DNA of 64,000 bases, from assembly GCF_016583825.1 (NCBI RefSeq), contig NZ_NRRV01000010.1:42985-106984 (forward strand), written 5' to 3'. The position numbers and the translations under genes are program-made. The number at the start of each line of letters is the position of its first letter. The stretch's first letter is position 1. The stretch comes from Thiohalocapsa halophila (GTDB taxonomy: Bacteria; Pseudomonadota; Gammaproteobacteria; Chromatiales; Chromatiaceae). Positions 6,493 through 14,524 of the stretch are shown in pieces. Below the pieces are notes generated by a model. That model did not search any database and was not told the origin of the DNA. It saw only the letters and a program-made list of their open reading frames with translations.

Positions 6493-9414
6493 TCAGCCGT
6501 CCTCGCTCCAAGACGCAAGCAATCGGGCCAACGGACGCATCTCCTCGTTCGCATCGAAGTCAGGATAGTCGGGGTTCGCCGCCTTGAGCACATAGCGGCC
6601 ATCCGGCTGCTTGGTGATGATGCGCAGCAGGTACTGGTCATCGCCGGTCGCGTCCTGTCGCTCGATGGCCATCACGTTGCCGGTGATGGAGCCGGCCTTG
6701 GTCGGATCGACCAGCTCCAGCAGCAAGTAGTCGCCGTCGCACACCGGGTTCCTGCCGCCGTTCATCGAGTTGCCCCGGGCGCGGGCCACGAAGTGGCGGC
6801 CCGGGTCGACACGGCCATGGCCCGGCGGAACGCGGTAGGTTTCTTCCACCTCCGTGCTCCCAGTGCGAAAGTGGCCGCAAGCAATGCGCAGATCAGGGAA
6901 GTAAGGTAGCTCGGTGCCTTCCGGGGATTCGATGGCGTTGGCCGCCGCGGGCTGCGGGAAATCCAGGATCTGTGCGCCCTCTTTGGGCTCTTCCGCGGTG
7001 GCGGTGACGGCGTCGGTCGGCTTCGCCAGGCGCGGCTCGTAGGCGGCGAGCCGGTAGTCGACAAGCTCCTGCACCATCGCCTGAAAGGTCGCGCGCTCGC
7101 CGTCGTCCACCGGGAAGGTCGGCCGGAATCGGCCCTCGGCCACCTCGAACCAGTGCTTGGCGTCGTCCTTGCGGTTGCCGCCGGTCCAGGCATTGATGGG
7201 GTTGCCCTTCCAGTAGGTCAGCCATTTGCGCTCGTCCACGGCGTCGACCTGCCGAAGGTCCTTGTGGATGTCGTCGATGAAGCGGCGTCGGCGGCGAAAG
7301 ACCTCCAGCGCCTGGGCGGCCAGGGCCTCGACCGTCGGCGGCTGGCGAAAGCCGTCCAGGTCCAGCATGGACTCCAGCAGCACGGCCTTGAAGCACTTGG
7401 TCATGCTGGTGGTCTCCACCTCGCGGAAGAAGCCCGCGTGGCGGTCCAGGCAGGCGGCCTCGTCCGGTGTCAGATCGTCCTGGTCGGCCACCAGCGCCCA
7501 CCAGTGGCCGTGCTGTTTGCGCAGGCCCTGCATGCTGGACCCGCTGCGGTAGAACTCCGCCAGTGTCGGCCGACGATTCAGGGAGTCGCGCAGCGCCTGG
7601 TAGTCGGTCGCCGGTCCCTTGCCCTGGAGTCGGATCAGGAAGTCGATGATGGCCAGGTCGTAGTTGGCGAAGCAGCCGGGCGGCAACTTCAGTTGACCGT
7701 CGCGGGCGCGACGGCCGAACTCGGCGAGCTGGCGATAGCTGCTGCCCACATCGAACAGCGCCTGGGGCTTGTTCAGAAAGCCCTGGTGGTTGCCGATGAA
7801 GTCCAGCACGACCAGGTGTTCCTTCTCCGGGTGCAGGCGCAGCCCGCGGCCGAGCTGTTGCAGGAACAGCACCTTGGACTCCGTGGGGCGGAGCATCAGC
7901 ACGGTGTCGATGGCGGGCAGGTCGACGCCCTCGTTGAACAGGTCCACGGAAAAGATGACTTGGAGCCGCCCCTGTTCCAGCCGCTCCAGCGCCTCGCTGC
8001 GCGCCAGGGACGAGCCGCGATAGACGGCGGCGGCACGGATGCCCTCGCGCTGGAAGCGGTCTGCCATGAAGTCCGCATGGCTGCGGGACACGCAGAAGCC
8101 CAGGGTGCGCTCCCGGCCCTGCTCGCGCCAGTACCGCAGCGCGTGGCGGGCGCGGCCCTGGGTGGCGAGCTTGTTCTCCAGCGCCTGCGGGTCGAAACGC
8201 CCGTTGCGCCAGGGAATCTCGCGGTAGTCGACGGTCTCATCAAAAATGCCGAAGTAGCGGAAGGGACAGAGCAGCCCGAGCTCGATGCCGTCGAACAGGT
8301 ACCGGCTGTAGACGCGATTGTCGTCGCAGAGGCTCAGGATGTCCGACTGGTCCGTGCGCTCCGGCGTCGCGGTGAGCCCCAGCAGGAAGCGCGGTCGCAG
8401 GTGTTGCAGCAGCCGGCGGTAGGTGGGTGCCGCGGCGTGATGGAATTCATCGATCACCACGTAATCGAAGTGGTCCGGCGCAAAGCGCTCGAGGTGCTGC
8501 GCCTGGCCCAGCGTCTGCACCGACGCGAACAGCAGGTCGACGTCGGTCTGCTTGCGGGCCCCGGTGTAGTGGCCGACGCGCGCGCCTGGATGCACGCGCT
8601 GGAAGCTGGCCTCCGCCTGCATCAGGATCTCCTCGCGGTGGGCGACGAACAGCACCCGCGCCGCGCCCATCCTCTGGCTGTCGAAGGCGGCCAGGTAGGT
8701 CTTGCCGAGACCGGTGGCCATCACCACCAGGCCCCGCCGGAAGCCCTTATCGCGGGTCTCCGCCAGCGCGGCCAGGGCCTCGCGCTGGACCTCCGATGGC
8801 TCCGGCGGCGGTTCCTCGGGCTCCTCGCAGCCGGCCGCGACGGGCAGGTACTGCACCAAGCGCCGACGCGCCTCGTAGCGCTCGATCCAGGGGTAATCTA
8901 GAGCCTGGACCTGCGGATGGGCAAGCAAGGCCTCGTACTGGTCGCGAATCTCGCGGAATCGTCTGCTGTCGGAGGAATCGGCGTCGTCCGTCGGCGCCAC
9001 CCGCAGGTTCCACTCCAGTCCGTCGGTCAGCGCCGTGCGGCTGAGGTTGCTGGAACCGACGAAGGCCGCACCCCAGACCGTCTCGCCCGCGCTGGTTTTG
9101 GTGCAGATGTAAGCCTTCAGGTGGAAGCTCTCCCGCTCGGCCTGAAACACCCGGACATCGGCGCCGCGCTCCGCCAGCAGCATCAGCCTGCGCAGCGCTT
9201 GCGGATCGGTGACGTGCAGATAGTCGCTGGTCAGCACCCGAAGTCGGGCGCCACGAATCTCGATCGCATCGTCCAGCGCCTGATAGATCATCGCCAGGCC
9301 GCTGGACTTGATGAAGGCCACCGCCAGATCGATCTGGTCGGCGCCGCGAATCGCCTCCAGCAGGTGAGGCAGAAACGGATCGGCCGTCCCGCCGGTGGTC
9401 AGGAACGGCCGCAA
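6493..9414 (-). CDS. PLD nuclease-SF2 helicase with LexA-like S24 C-terminal domain
   Basis: 973 residues in three parts. Residues 1-130 are a phospholipase-D-like nuclease half-site: His98-x-Lys100 (FHLKAYIC), then GSSNLS. Residues about 205-570 are a superfamily 2 helicase, with ATGLGKT at 233-239, DEFH at 322-325, LTATPERTD and QQLGRGLR, followed by a helical DUF3427-like region. The last 140 residues look like a peptidase S24 (LexA/UmuD) fold: Cys846-Gly847 in the cleavage-site position (IACGHF), Ser883 in RGNSM, CDGDY, and Lys935 in IITKQ. The start codon is TTG at 9414, 2 bases after the stop of the upstream methyltransferase. It probably works with that gene and the HIT/nuclease-helicase genes in DNA restriction or repair; a self-cleaving, damage-sensing role is inference. 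Confidence 0.8.
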   Translation of the reverse strand: MRPFLTTGGTADPFLPHLLEAIRGADQIDLAVAFIKSSGLAMIYQALDDAIEIRGARLRVLTSDYLHVTDPQALRRLMLLAERGADVRVFQAERESFHLKAYICTKTSAGETVWGAAFVGSSNLSRTALTDGLEWNLRVAPTDDADSSDSRRFREIRDQYEALLAHPQVQALDYPWIERYEARRRLVQYLPVAAGCEEPEEPPPEPSEVQREALAALAETRDKGFRRGLVVMATGLGKTYLAAFDSQRMGAARVLFVAHREEILMQAEASFQRVHPGARVGHYTGARKQTDVDLLFASVQTLGQAQHLERFAPDHFDYVVIDEFHHAAAPTYRRLLQHLRPRFLLGLTATPERTDQSDILSLCDDNRVYSRYLFDGIELGLLCPFRYFGIFDETVDYREIPWRNGRFDPQALENKLATQGRARHALRYWREQGRERTLGFCVSRSHADFMADRFQREGIRAAAVYRGSSLARSEALERLEQGRLQVIFSVDLFNEGVDLPAIDTVLMLRPTESKVLFLQQLGRGLRLHPEKEHLVVLDFIGNHQGFLNKPQALFDVGSSYRQLAEFGRRARDGQLKLPPGCFANYDLAIIDFLIRLQGKGPATDYQALRDSLNRRPTLAEFYRSGSSMQGLRKQHGHWWALVADQDDLTPDEAACLDRHAGFFREVETTSMTKCFKAVLLESMLDLDGFRQPPTVEALAAQALEVFRRRRRFIDDIHKDLRQVDAVDERKWLTYWKGNPINAWTGGNRKDDAKHWFEVAEGRFRPTFPVDDGERATFQAMVQELVDYRLAAYEPRLAKPTDAVTATAEEPKEGAQILDFPQPAAANAIESPEGTELPYFPDLRIACGHFRTGSTEVEETYRVPPGHGRVDPGRHFVARARGNSMNGGRNPVCDGDYLLLELVDPTKAGSITGNVMAIERQDATGDDQYLLRIITKQPDGRYVLKAANPDYPDFDANEEMRPLARLLASWSEDG

Positions 9415-9416
9415 GC

Positions 9417-10043
9417 TCAGTCCGTCCGTTGCAGCAGCGTGTTCAGCCAGCGCTCGGCCTCGCGGCCCGGGCGCAGGTCGCCGGTAACCCAGGTCTCCAC
9501 CGGCTCCAGGCCCGGCACCTGATCCAACAGGCCCGCCAGCCCCGGCTCATCCAGATCGGTGAAGTGCCGGCCGTGATGCTCCCGCTCCCCGCTACCGTAC
9601 TTAAAGGAGGCGTAGAGGATGCCGCCGGGCTTGAGCGCCGCGCGGAGTCGGTCCATCACGTCCGGCAGCTCCACGGTCGGCACATGCAGCAGGCTGGCGC
9701 ACGCCCAGATGCCGTCGAACTGCTCCTGCCAGGTGATGTCCTGGAAACGCAGGCAGTACACCGGCTGACCGGTGTGGTTCTCGGCCAGTGCGGCCAAGGC
9801 AGGCGACGCGTCGAAGGCTGTCACCGAGTAGCCGAGCTTCGCGAAGGCCAGCGCATCGCGCCCGGAGCCACAGCCGGCGTCGAGAATCGCCGCCCCGTCC
9901 CCCAACAGCGGCAGGAAGCGGCCGTAAAGCGGGGTCATGTCGACTTCGACGGTACCGTCGAAGAAGGTATGAGCCTGCTGGTCGTAGTACGTGCAACTAT
10001 GGTCAGACACTCGAACAACTTGTCGGTAGGGCACAGGACGCAT
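9417..10043 (-). CDS. Class I SAM-dependent methyltransferase, TehB-like
   Basis: 208 residues. SAM-binding motif I is ILDAGCGSGRDALAFAKLG, followed by VTAFDASP, FDGIWACASLLHV and LKPGGILYASFKYG. This is the TehB/Tam-like small-molecule methyltransferase pattern; the substrate is not evident. The first 11 residues are probably not translated: a GTG at 10010 gives an N-terminus (VSDHSCTYYDQQAHTFFDGT) that fits the family better. Its stop lies 2 bases before the TTG start of the PLD-helicase, so the two form an operon. Confidence 0.8.
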   Translation of the reverse strand: MRPVPYRQVVRVSDHSCTYYDQQAHTFFDGTVEVDMTPLYGRFLPLLGDGAAILDAGCGSGRDALAFAKLGYSVTAFDASPALAALAENHTGQPVYCLRFQDITWQEQFDGIWACASLLHVPTVELPDVMDRLRAALKPGGILYASFKYGSGEREHHGRHFTDLDEPGLAGLLDQVPGLEPVETWVTGDLRPGREAERWLNTLLQRTD

Positions 10044-10137
10044 CTGCCGGAGACAGTAGGCAGCTCATATCCCGGTCTGCCCCAGAATTCTTCAAAAGAC
10101 ATTTCGATGCTTCCGTGCCACCCAGCACGAATCGGGA

Positions 10138-10449
10138 TTATGCGGAGTCCGGAGGAGTTCTAATCAGAATCTCCTCCAATGTTCGCAGGAGTTCTTTCGC
10201 GCGAGTACTGTGGGCCTCATGCTCCTCTTCGAGCGGCTCTTGGCTGTGGGTCGCCATAAAGAACAACTCATTGGATATCTTAGTAAGTAACAGCACGACA
10301 CTCGCCGAAGATGCGAGTCCATTCGCTGCCGCCCAACGGTTCAGGGCCGACCGCGACAATCCATGCAACCTCTGCGGCCAACATCGAGATGAATTGATAA
10401 GATGAAGCACACGTCGCTGCACGTCCATTCTGTCAACAAATTCATCCAT
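10138..10449 (-). CDS. Small all-helical protein, third gene of NTase cassette
   Basis: 103 residues, not recognised. The sequence is predicted helical, with a hydrophobic centre (ASSASVVLLLTKISNELFF) followed by an acidic/basic amphipathic helix (EEEHEAHSTRAKELLRTLEE). It overlaps the 3' end of the nucleotidyltransferase gene by 8 bases and is much less GC-rich than the neighbouring genes, so it travels with that cassette. It could be a helical partner or inhibitor of the nucleotidyltransferase, by analogy with two-component MNT/HEPN modules. That is inference from position and helical character alone. Confidence 0.55.
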   Translation of the reverse strand: MDEFVDRMDVQRRVLHLINSSRCWPQRLHGLSRSALNRWAAANGLASSASVVLLLTKISNELFFMATHSQEPLEEEHEAHSTRAKELLRTLEEILIRTPPDSA

Positions 10450-11074
10450 CAGACTTCATCTCCAAACATAGCCCCTCCATCCAGCCCTGGACTTCCGAAA
10501 GGCTCGTTAGCACAATAGAGAAATCAGAAGCCTCTATTTCTTCTCCCGACCCCCTGGTGGACAAGATTCGAGCCCGCATGAGTGTAGTGTATGCCGCACC
10601 ATTGATTGGGATACTACTCGCTCCGAGCTGTCGAGCCGAATCTCTTCCGAAAGTTGGTTTCTTCAGTTTGGCAAGTGAGTAACATGTAGCAATATTCCGA
10701 ATAGCAAGAAAAATTGTGGATAGCTCGAAAACGACACTCGGAGTGCCGTTCCTTATTGCTATTGCCGCCTGAGTGTATAAATTGAGGAAACGGAGGCAAT
10801 CCTGCAGGCCGCTCGTGTATGGCGCAGGCAACCCTAAGTCGCGCACAAAGTCTGCCCCATCCTCAGCAAAAAGCAACCTGCTTTCTAGCGCTAAATGCCA
10901 CGCGAAAGCATTACCTAGCTTCCATAGCTTGGTCAATCTCTTGTAAGAATAGATAGAGAACTTTTTTGGATTGAATCTGGAGTCCCGCTTATCCAGCACC
11001 GCGAGCAAGTCTACGTCGGAGTCCGGCAAGACATCCCCCCGGCAAATAGAACCAAACGCATAGATATGCATCAT
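10442..11074 (-). CDS. Nucleotidyltransferase with helical HEPN-like C-terminus
   Basis: 210 residues. The N-terminus has the polymerase-beta-type nucleotidyltransferase signature: Gly8-Ser9, RGD at 12-14, then Ser19-Asp20-x-Asp22 (GSICRGDVLPDSDVDLL). The rest is helical, with SVVFELSTIFLAIRNIATCY; this resembles a HEPN helix with an RN motif, but the usual His is replaced. MNT/HEPN proteins add nucleotides to RNA or proteins in toxin-antitoxin and defence modules. ATGA overlap with the upstream pentapeptide gene and 8-base overlap with the downstream small gene show a tight operon. The AT-rich composition, unlike the surrounding DNA, points to recent transfer. Confidence 0.75.
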   Translation of the reverse strand: MMHIYAFGSICRGDVLPDSDVDLLAVLDKRDSRFNPKKFSIYSYKRLTKLWKLGNAFAWHLALESRLLFAEDGADFVRDLGLPAPYTSGLQDCLRFLNLYTQAAIAIRNGTPSVVFELSTIFLAIRNIATCYSLAKLKKPTFGRDSARQLGASSIPINGAAYTTLMRARILSTRGSGEEIEASDFSIVLTSLSEVQGWMEGLCLEMKSDG

Positions 11075-11955
11075 CTTCGCCCCAGCCGCTTGACCAAAAT
11101 CGAGACTAAGAAAGCAAACAGGATATATCGAGTCGCCGCGATACCCGCTAACACCATACTTGAGTATCCTTGCGGCGCGTTGTCCACCCCAAGGAATATC
11201 CCAGGCGCCGCAAGAAGCGCCTCCCGATAATCAGAAAGTACTTTCCAATCTCCCAAGTAATAAACCTGGCCAAGACCAATAGCGGCTACAACAATGGCGA
11301 TAGTTCTAAACAGCTTAAGCCAACTCTCGCCGTTGCCCCAGGAGAAGTCTAAGATTATGAAAGAAAGCCATTCTAGAAAGTGACGAAAACGCTTGAAACC
11401 TCTGTAGTGTTTGCGATAGTAGGATTCTCGTGACGCCCATGCCTTGAACAAATGGACGCGATTTGCCGAGAGTTCGCATTGTATCGCCTTGTTCGCCGCC
11501 TGCGTGTCCCCAATCTGGGCGTAATTGATTCGCAGTGCCCGGGCAAATCTAAGCTGAAGATTCTCGCGCCCTGGAAGGCCGAATTCCAACACCTCAGGAT
11601 CAATGAGTGTATTGGAGAATGTCGCATACTCGAAATCGCACCCTAGGAACTGCGAGCCACTCAAGTTGGAGCTAGAGAATCGGCAGCCGATGAACTTGCA
11701 GTCCTCAAAGACACAGCGTCTCAAATATGCGGCGTCGAATTCTGAATAGCTAAAATCACAATTTTCAAATCGCTTTTTTTGGGCGACCAACCTCAAAAAC
11801 TGATAGTTGCGAAAATTAGCCCGTTGCAAATCTTGGCTTATCGCTCGGTCAGTACACAGAACTCTGCCGCTGGGACGAAGAGCTTCGCATTCGTCTGGTA
11901 CTTGTCGCATATGTGTAACCGGTTTTCGAAAAGAACCCGTAAGGACGGAGATCAA
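11071..11955 (-). CDS. Pentapeptide-repeat protein with two-TM channel-like C-terminus
   Basis: 294 residues. Residues about 45-120 are pentapeptide-like repeats in blocks of five (ANFRN, CDFSY, SEFDA, CVFED, CKFIG, CRFSS, SNLSG, SQFLG, CDFEY, ATFSN). A basic linker follows, then a transmembrane segment (LFRTIAIVVAAIGLGQVYYL), a loop with ALLAAPGIFLGV, and a second transmembrane segment ending LVKRLGRR. The order TM, loop, TM, Arg-rich end resembles two-TM ion channels fused to pentapeptide repeats, but the loop has no GYG selectivity motif. First gene of a three-gene, low-GC operon. A membrane effector role is inference. A later ATG at 11910 is a possible alternative start. Confidence 0.75.
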   Translation of the reverse strand: MISVLTGSFRKPVTHMRQVPDECEALRPSGRVLCTDRAISQDLQRANFRNYQFLRLVAQKKRFENCDFSYSEFDAAYLRRCVFEDCKFIGCRFSSSNLSGSQFLGCDFEYATFSNTLIDPEVLEFGLPGRENLQLRFARALRINYAQIGDTQAANKAIQCELSANRVHLFKAWASRESYYRKHYRGFKRFRHFLEWLSFIILDFSWGNGESWLKLFRTIAIVVAAIGLGQVYYLGDWKVLSDYREALLAAPGIFLGVDNAPQGYSSMVLAGIAATRYILFAFLVSILVKRLGRR

Positions 11956-11997
11956 AGGATTCCGGATCAGACAATGGATACGTCAGGAGAGTGCCAG

Positions 11998-12118
11998 ATC
12001 ACTCGACCAAATAGAGAAGGGGACAAAGTTATTCGAAAACCGAAACTCCCCGCCCGCCGCCTTTCTATCGTCCTTCAGCTTCTACTGGTCACCCCCCTCT
12101 GGACAAGAGTCCGGCGGC
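11998..12118 (-). pseudogene. Decayed copy of the 3' end of the PLD gene
   Basis: This stretch aligns with about 12178-12297, the last 40 codons of the adjacent PLD gene, at roughly three-quarters identity. On the minus strand it reads as LLSRGGDQ, an in-frame stop, then AAGGEFRFSNNF and FSIWSSD. The intact gene has LLTRDGDQ, AAGGDFRFSKKF and FFIWPSD. Only the C-terminal tail survives. It points to a former tandem paralogue whose body was lost, perhaps when the neighbouring low-GC cassette inserted. Confidence 0.6.
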
Positions 12119-12163
12119 AGAACTTGCGGGACCGGCGGAATTCCGGGACAGACCACGAATGCC

Positions 12164-12880
12164 TTACTCAATCGCCAAATCACTCGGCCAGATAAAGAAA
12201 GGCCCAAATTTCTTCGAAAACCGAAAGTCCCCACCTGCCGCCTCGCCTTGATCCAGCAACCTGAACTGGTCGCCGTCCCTCGTCAGTAACCCGGCGGTGA
12301 TCAGCTTGTCGTCGAGCTCTCCGGTACGCATCCCCAAGGCTCTCGCGACCTTCGACGTGGTGAGCTTGTCGTAGGGCTTGTCCTCGACCTTGTTCGCGGC
12401 GGAGGGCGCTTGGGCGCCGTCTTCGCCCTTGGCGATGGTTTCGGCGGAGAGGCGAACTTCGTCGCTGATGCGGATCAGGCGTTGGGCCTCTTCGAAGGTG
12501 TCGCGGTAGAGCTGTTCTTCTTCCTTGCGGGAGATCAGCACGCCCATCTCGTTGTTGTTGATCTGGCTGAAGTCGTACAGGTTCATGGACGAGATGATGG
12601 CGTAACGCTCGGTGACGTAGCACTTGGCGTGAAGATGCTGGCAGAAGCTGGTGCGGACGAAGTTGAGGGACCGCAGCCAGTTGATCTCGCTCGGCGACAG
12701 CTCGCTCTTGCCGTAGACGATGCGCACGTCGATCTTCATGCGGTCCTTGTCTTCCAGCAGTTCGCGGATGCGGTCGTTGAACTTGAGGAAGGGGCTGATG
12801 ATGATCAGCCTTTCGCGCGCGGCCTTGATGAGCTCTTCGAGGTAGTAGTTGGTCGCGCTGGTGTTCAGGAACTTCGCCAT
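12164..12880 (-). CDS. Phospholipase-D-like domain protein
   Basis: 238 residues. The N-terminal two thirds form a PLD-like nuclease fold: an N-terminal strand RLIIISPFLKF, then the catalytic-type motif HLHAKCYVTERYAIISSMN with His-x-Lys and SSMN. One HKD half-site means it probably works as a dimer. The C-terminal third (SKVARALGMRTGELDDKLI, then GLLTRDGDQFRLL) reads as a small winged-helix-like or SAP-like binding domain. ATG 12880 is chosen because PLD homology starts there; the frame extends 56 unrelated residues upstream. It could be a stand-alone nuclease of the defence island, but there is no strong link to a named system. Confidence 0.75.
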   Translation of the reverse strand: MAKFLNTSATNYYLEELIKAARERLIIISPFLKFNDRIRELLEDKDRMKIDVRIVYGKSELSPSEINWLRSLNFVRTSFCQHLHAKCYVTERYAIISSMNLYDFSQINNNEMGVLISRKEEEQLYRDTFEEAQRLIRISDEVRLSAETIAKGEDGAQAPSAANKVEDKPYDKLTTSKVARALGMRTGELDDKLITAGLLTRDGDQFRLLDQGEAAGGDFRFSKKFGPFFIWPSDLAIE

Positions 12881-13270
12881 CGGTGCTTTTCCGCGTTGAT
12901 CGGTCAGGTAACGACTGGGTACCTTTTGATTCCGCAGCGTAGCCAAGCCGTGGCCCCGGGGCAAGCACAGAACGCAGTCGGGACGGCGGCACGGACGAGG
13001 CCGGGCGCGCCGCTGTGCGTCGCGCGGAGCCCGGGTGCATCGGCCCACGGCGGGATCAGCTGCCGGGACTCAAATTCCGGGGACAGTGTTTTCATCCCGC
13101 AAGAAACCGGGAGTAGCTCCGGGCAGACATCGCGGTGCGGCGGCGCGGGTGCCGTTGGGGATGCCGAGAGCTTGCTCTCAGCAATGCATGGTGAAGCGGC
13201 CAGGCGTACACGACTGGATGACAGCGGCTATACTCAAGCGTCGCAGCCGAGAGCCGAGCCGGAGGCCGAG
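12881..13270. other. Intergenic stretch, no gene recognised
   Basis: 390 bases between divergent genes. The only structure I see is one copy of the GACAGTGT-T/A-CTCATC-type motif at about 13081-13096, followed by a CGCAAGA stretch shared with the copy near 16942. Reading frames crossing it have no recognisable product. Confidence 0.4.
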
Positions 13271-14256
13271 ATGACAGACGAGGAAACAGCCACCAACCCA
13301 CCCAGCGATCACGACAGCCCCTGGAAGGAAGCCCTGGAGGGCTGGTTTCCGGAGTTCCTGGCGCTGCTGTTCCCCGCCGTCCATACCGGCATCGACTGGT
13401 CCCGCGGGCATCGCTTCCTGGACAAGGAGCTCCAGCAGATCGTGCGCGATGCGGAGACCGGCCGCCGCTATGCCGACAAGCTGGTGGGTGTGCACCGCCT
13501 GGACGGTCAGCCCGCCTAGGTCAGCCCATTGGCGTGCTGGTGCACGTGGAGGTGCAGGGGGAGGCGGCGGCGGGCTTCCCGGCGCGCATGTTCGTCTACA
13601 ACCACCGCATCCGCGATGCCCATGCCGTGCCGGTGGCGAGCCTCGCCGTGCTCGCCGACGCCGATGCCGGCTTCCGCCCCGGGCGCTTCAGCGATGCGCT
13701 GTGGGGTTGTGTCATCGACTTCCGCTTCCCCGTCGCCAAGCTGCTGGACTGGAGCACGCCGGAGCGCTGGGCGGCGCTGGAGGCGAGCGACAATGTCTTC
13801 GCGCTGGTCGTCATGGCGCAGATCCGGGCCAAGGCGAGCAAGGATGCCGAGACACTCAGGGCCTGGAAGTTCCGCCTGATCCGTCTGATGTACGATAGAG
13901 GCTATGCGCGCAAGACCATCCTGGAGCTGTTCCGAATCATCGACTGGATGATCCGGCTGCCGGCGGCGGCGGAAGCGGCCTTTCGCGAGGACCTCTACAC
14001 CTTCGAGGAGAGCAAGCAGATGCCATACATGACGAGTGTCGAACGGGCCGGAATCGAGAAGGGTCTGGAGCAGGGCAAGCAGATCGGCTATCGCGACGGG
14101 GAAGCCGACCTGCTGCTGTGGCTCATCGAGAAGAAGTTCGGCGCCGACGCGGTGGAGCGCGTGCGACAGCGCATCGACGCGGCCGACAGCGACACCTTGC
14201 GCCGCTGGTCCGAGCGCATCCTGAGCGCTGACAGCCTGGAGGCGCTCTTCGGCTGA
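13271..14256 (+). pseudogene. Rpn-family PD-(D/E)XK nuclease/transposase-like gene, frameshifted
   Basis: Two frames together encode a protein of about 323 residues of the Rpn/DUF4351 type (recombination-promoting nuclease family). The first frame ends at a TAG at 13517, after DKLVGVHRLDGQPA. The second continues with VLVHVEVQGEAAAGFPARMF, VYNHRI and a C-terminal DUF4351-like tail (DLLLWLIEKKFGAD, ILSADSLEALFG). The break is a 14-base partial tandem duplication: GGTCAGCCC occurs at 13505 and again at 13519. Removing one unit restores a continuous frame with GQPIGVLVHVEVQ and the catalytic pattern Asp...Glu-x-Gln. The gene is inactive unless the duplication is a sequencing error. Confidence 0.8.
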
Positions 14257-14524
14257 AGGGTAGGGACGCCGGCCGGACTGCCCCTGCAAGCTGGCGTTTC
14301 AGGGAGTTCGGTCGACAGTGTACTCATCGACGGGCTCCGGTCTGTTTTCTCGAAATCCCGGCGTCCCCGTCCACGCTGGAAACAACCAAGGCCCAAACAC
14401 CCGGAACCGATAGCCACCGCAGACGGCTCCTGGTCTTCCCCAGCATACGCCGCGGGACGCGCGCGGGTGTTGTGCCTGAGAAGCGGCACTGCCCCGCGCC
14501 AGGAACTGGAGTAGTTTTTCGCTG

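Noticed and set aside
7153..8901. 582-codon plus-strand frame opposite the PLD-helicase
   Set aside because: Antisense shadow of a well-supported helicase with intact motifs.
12164..12880. DISARM drmC
   Set aside because: It has a PLD domain, but drmA, drmB and the DISARM methyltransferases are absent and its length and C-terminus differ.
13200..13270. TATACT at about 13229 as a promoter for the Rpn-type gene
   Set aside because: No acceptable -35 element at the right distance.
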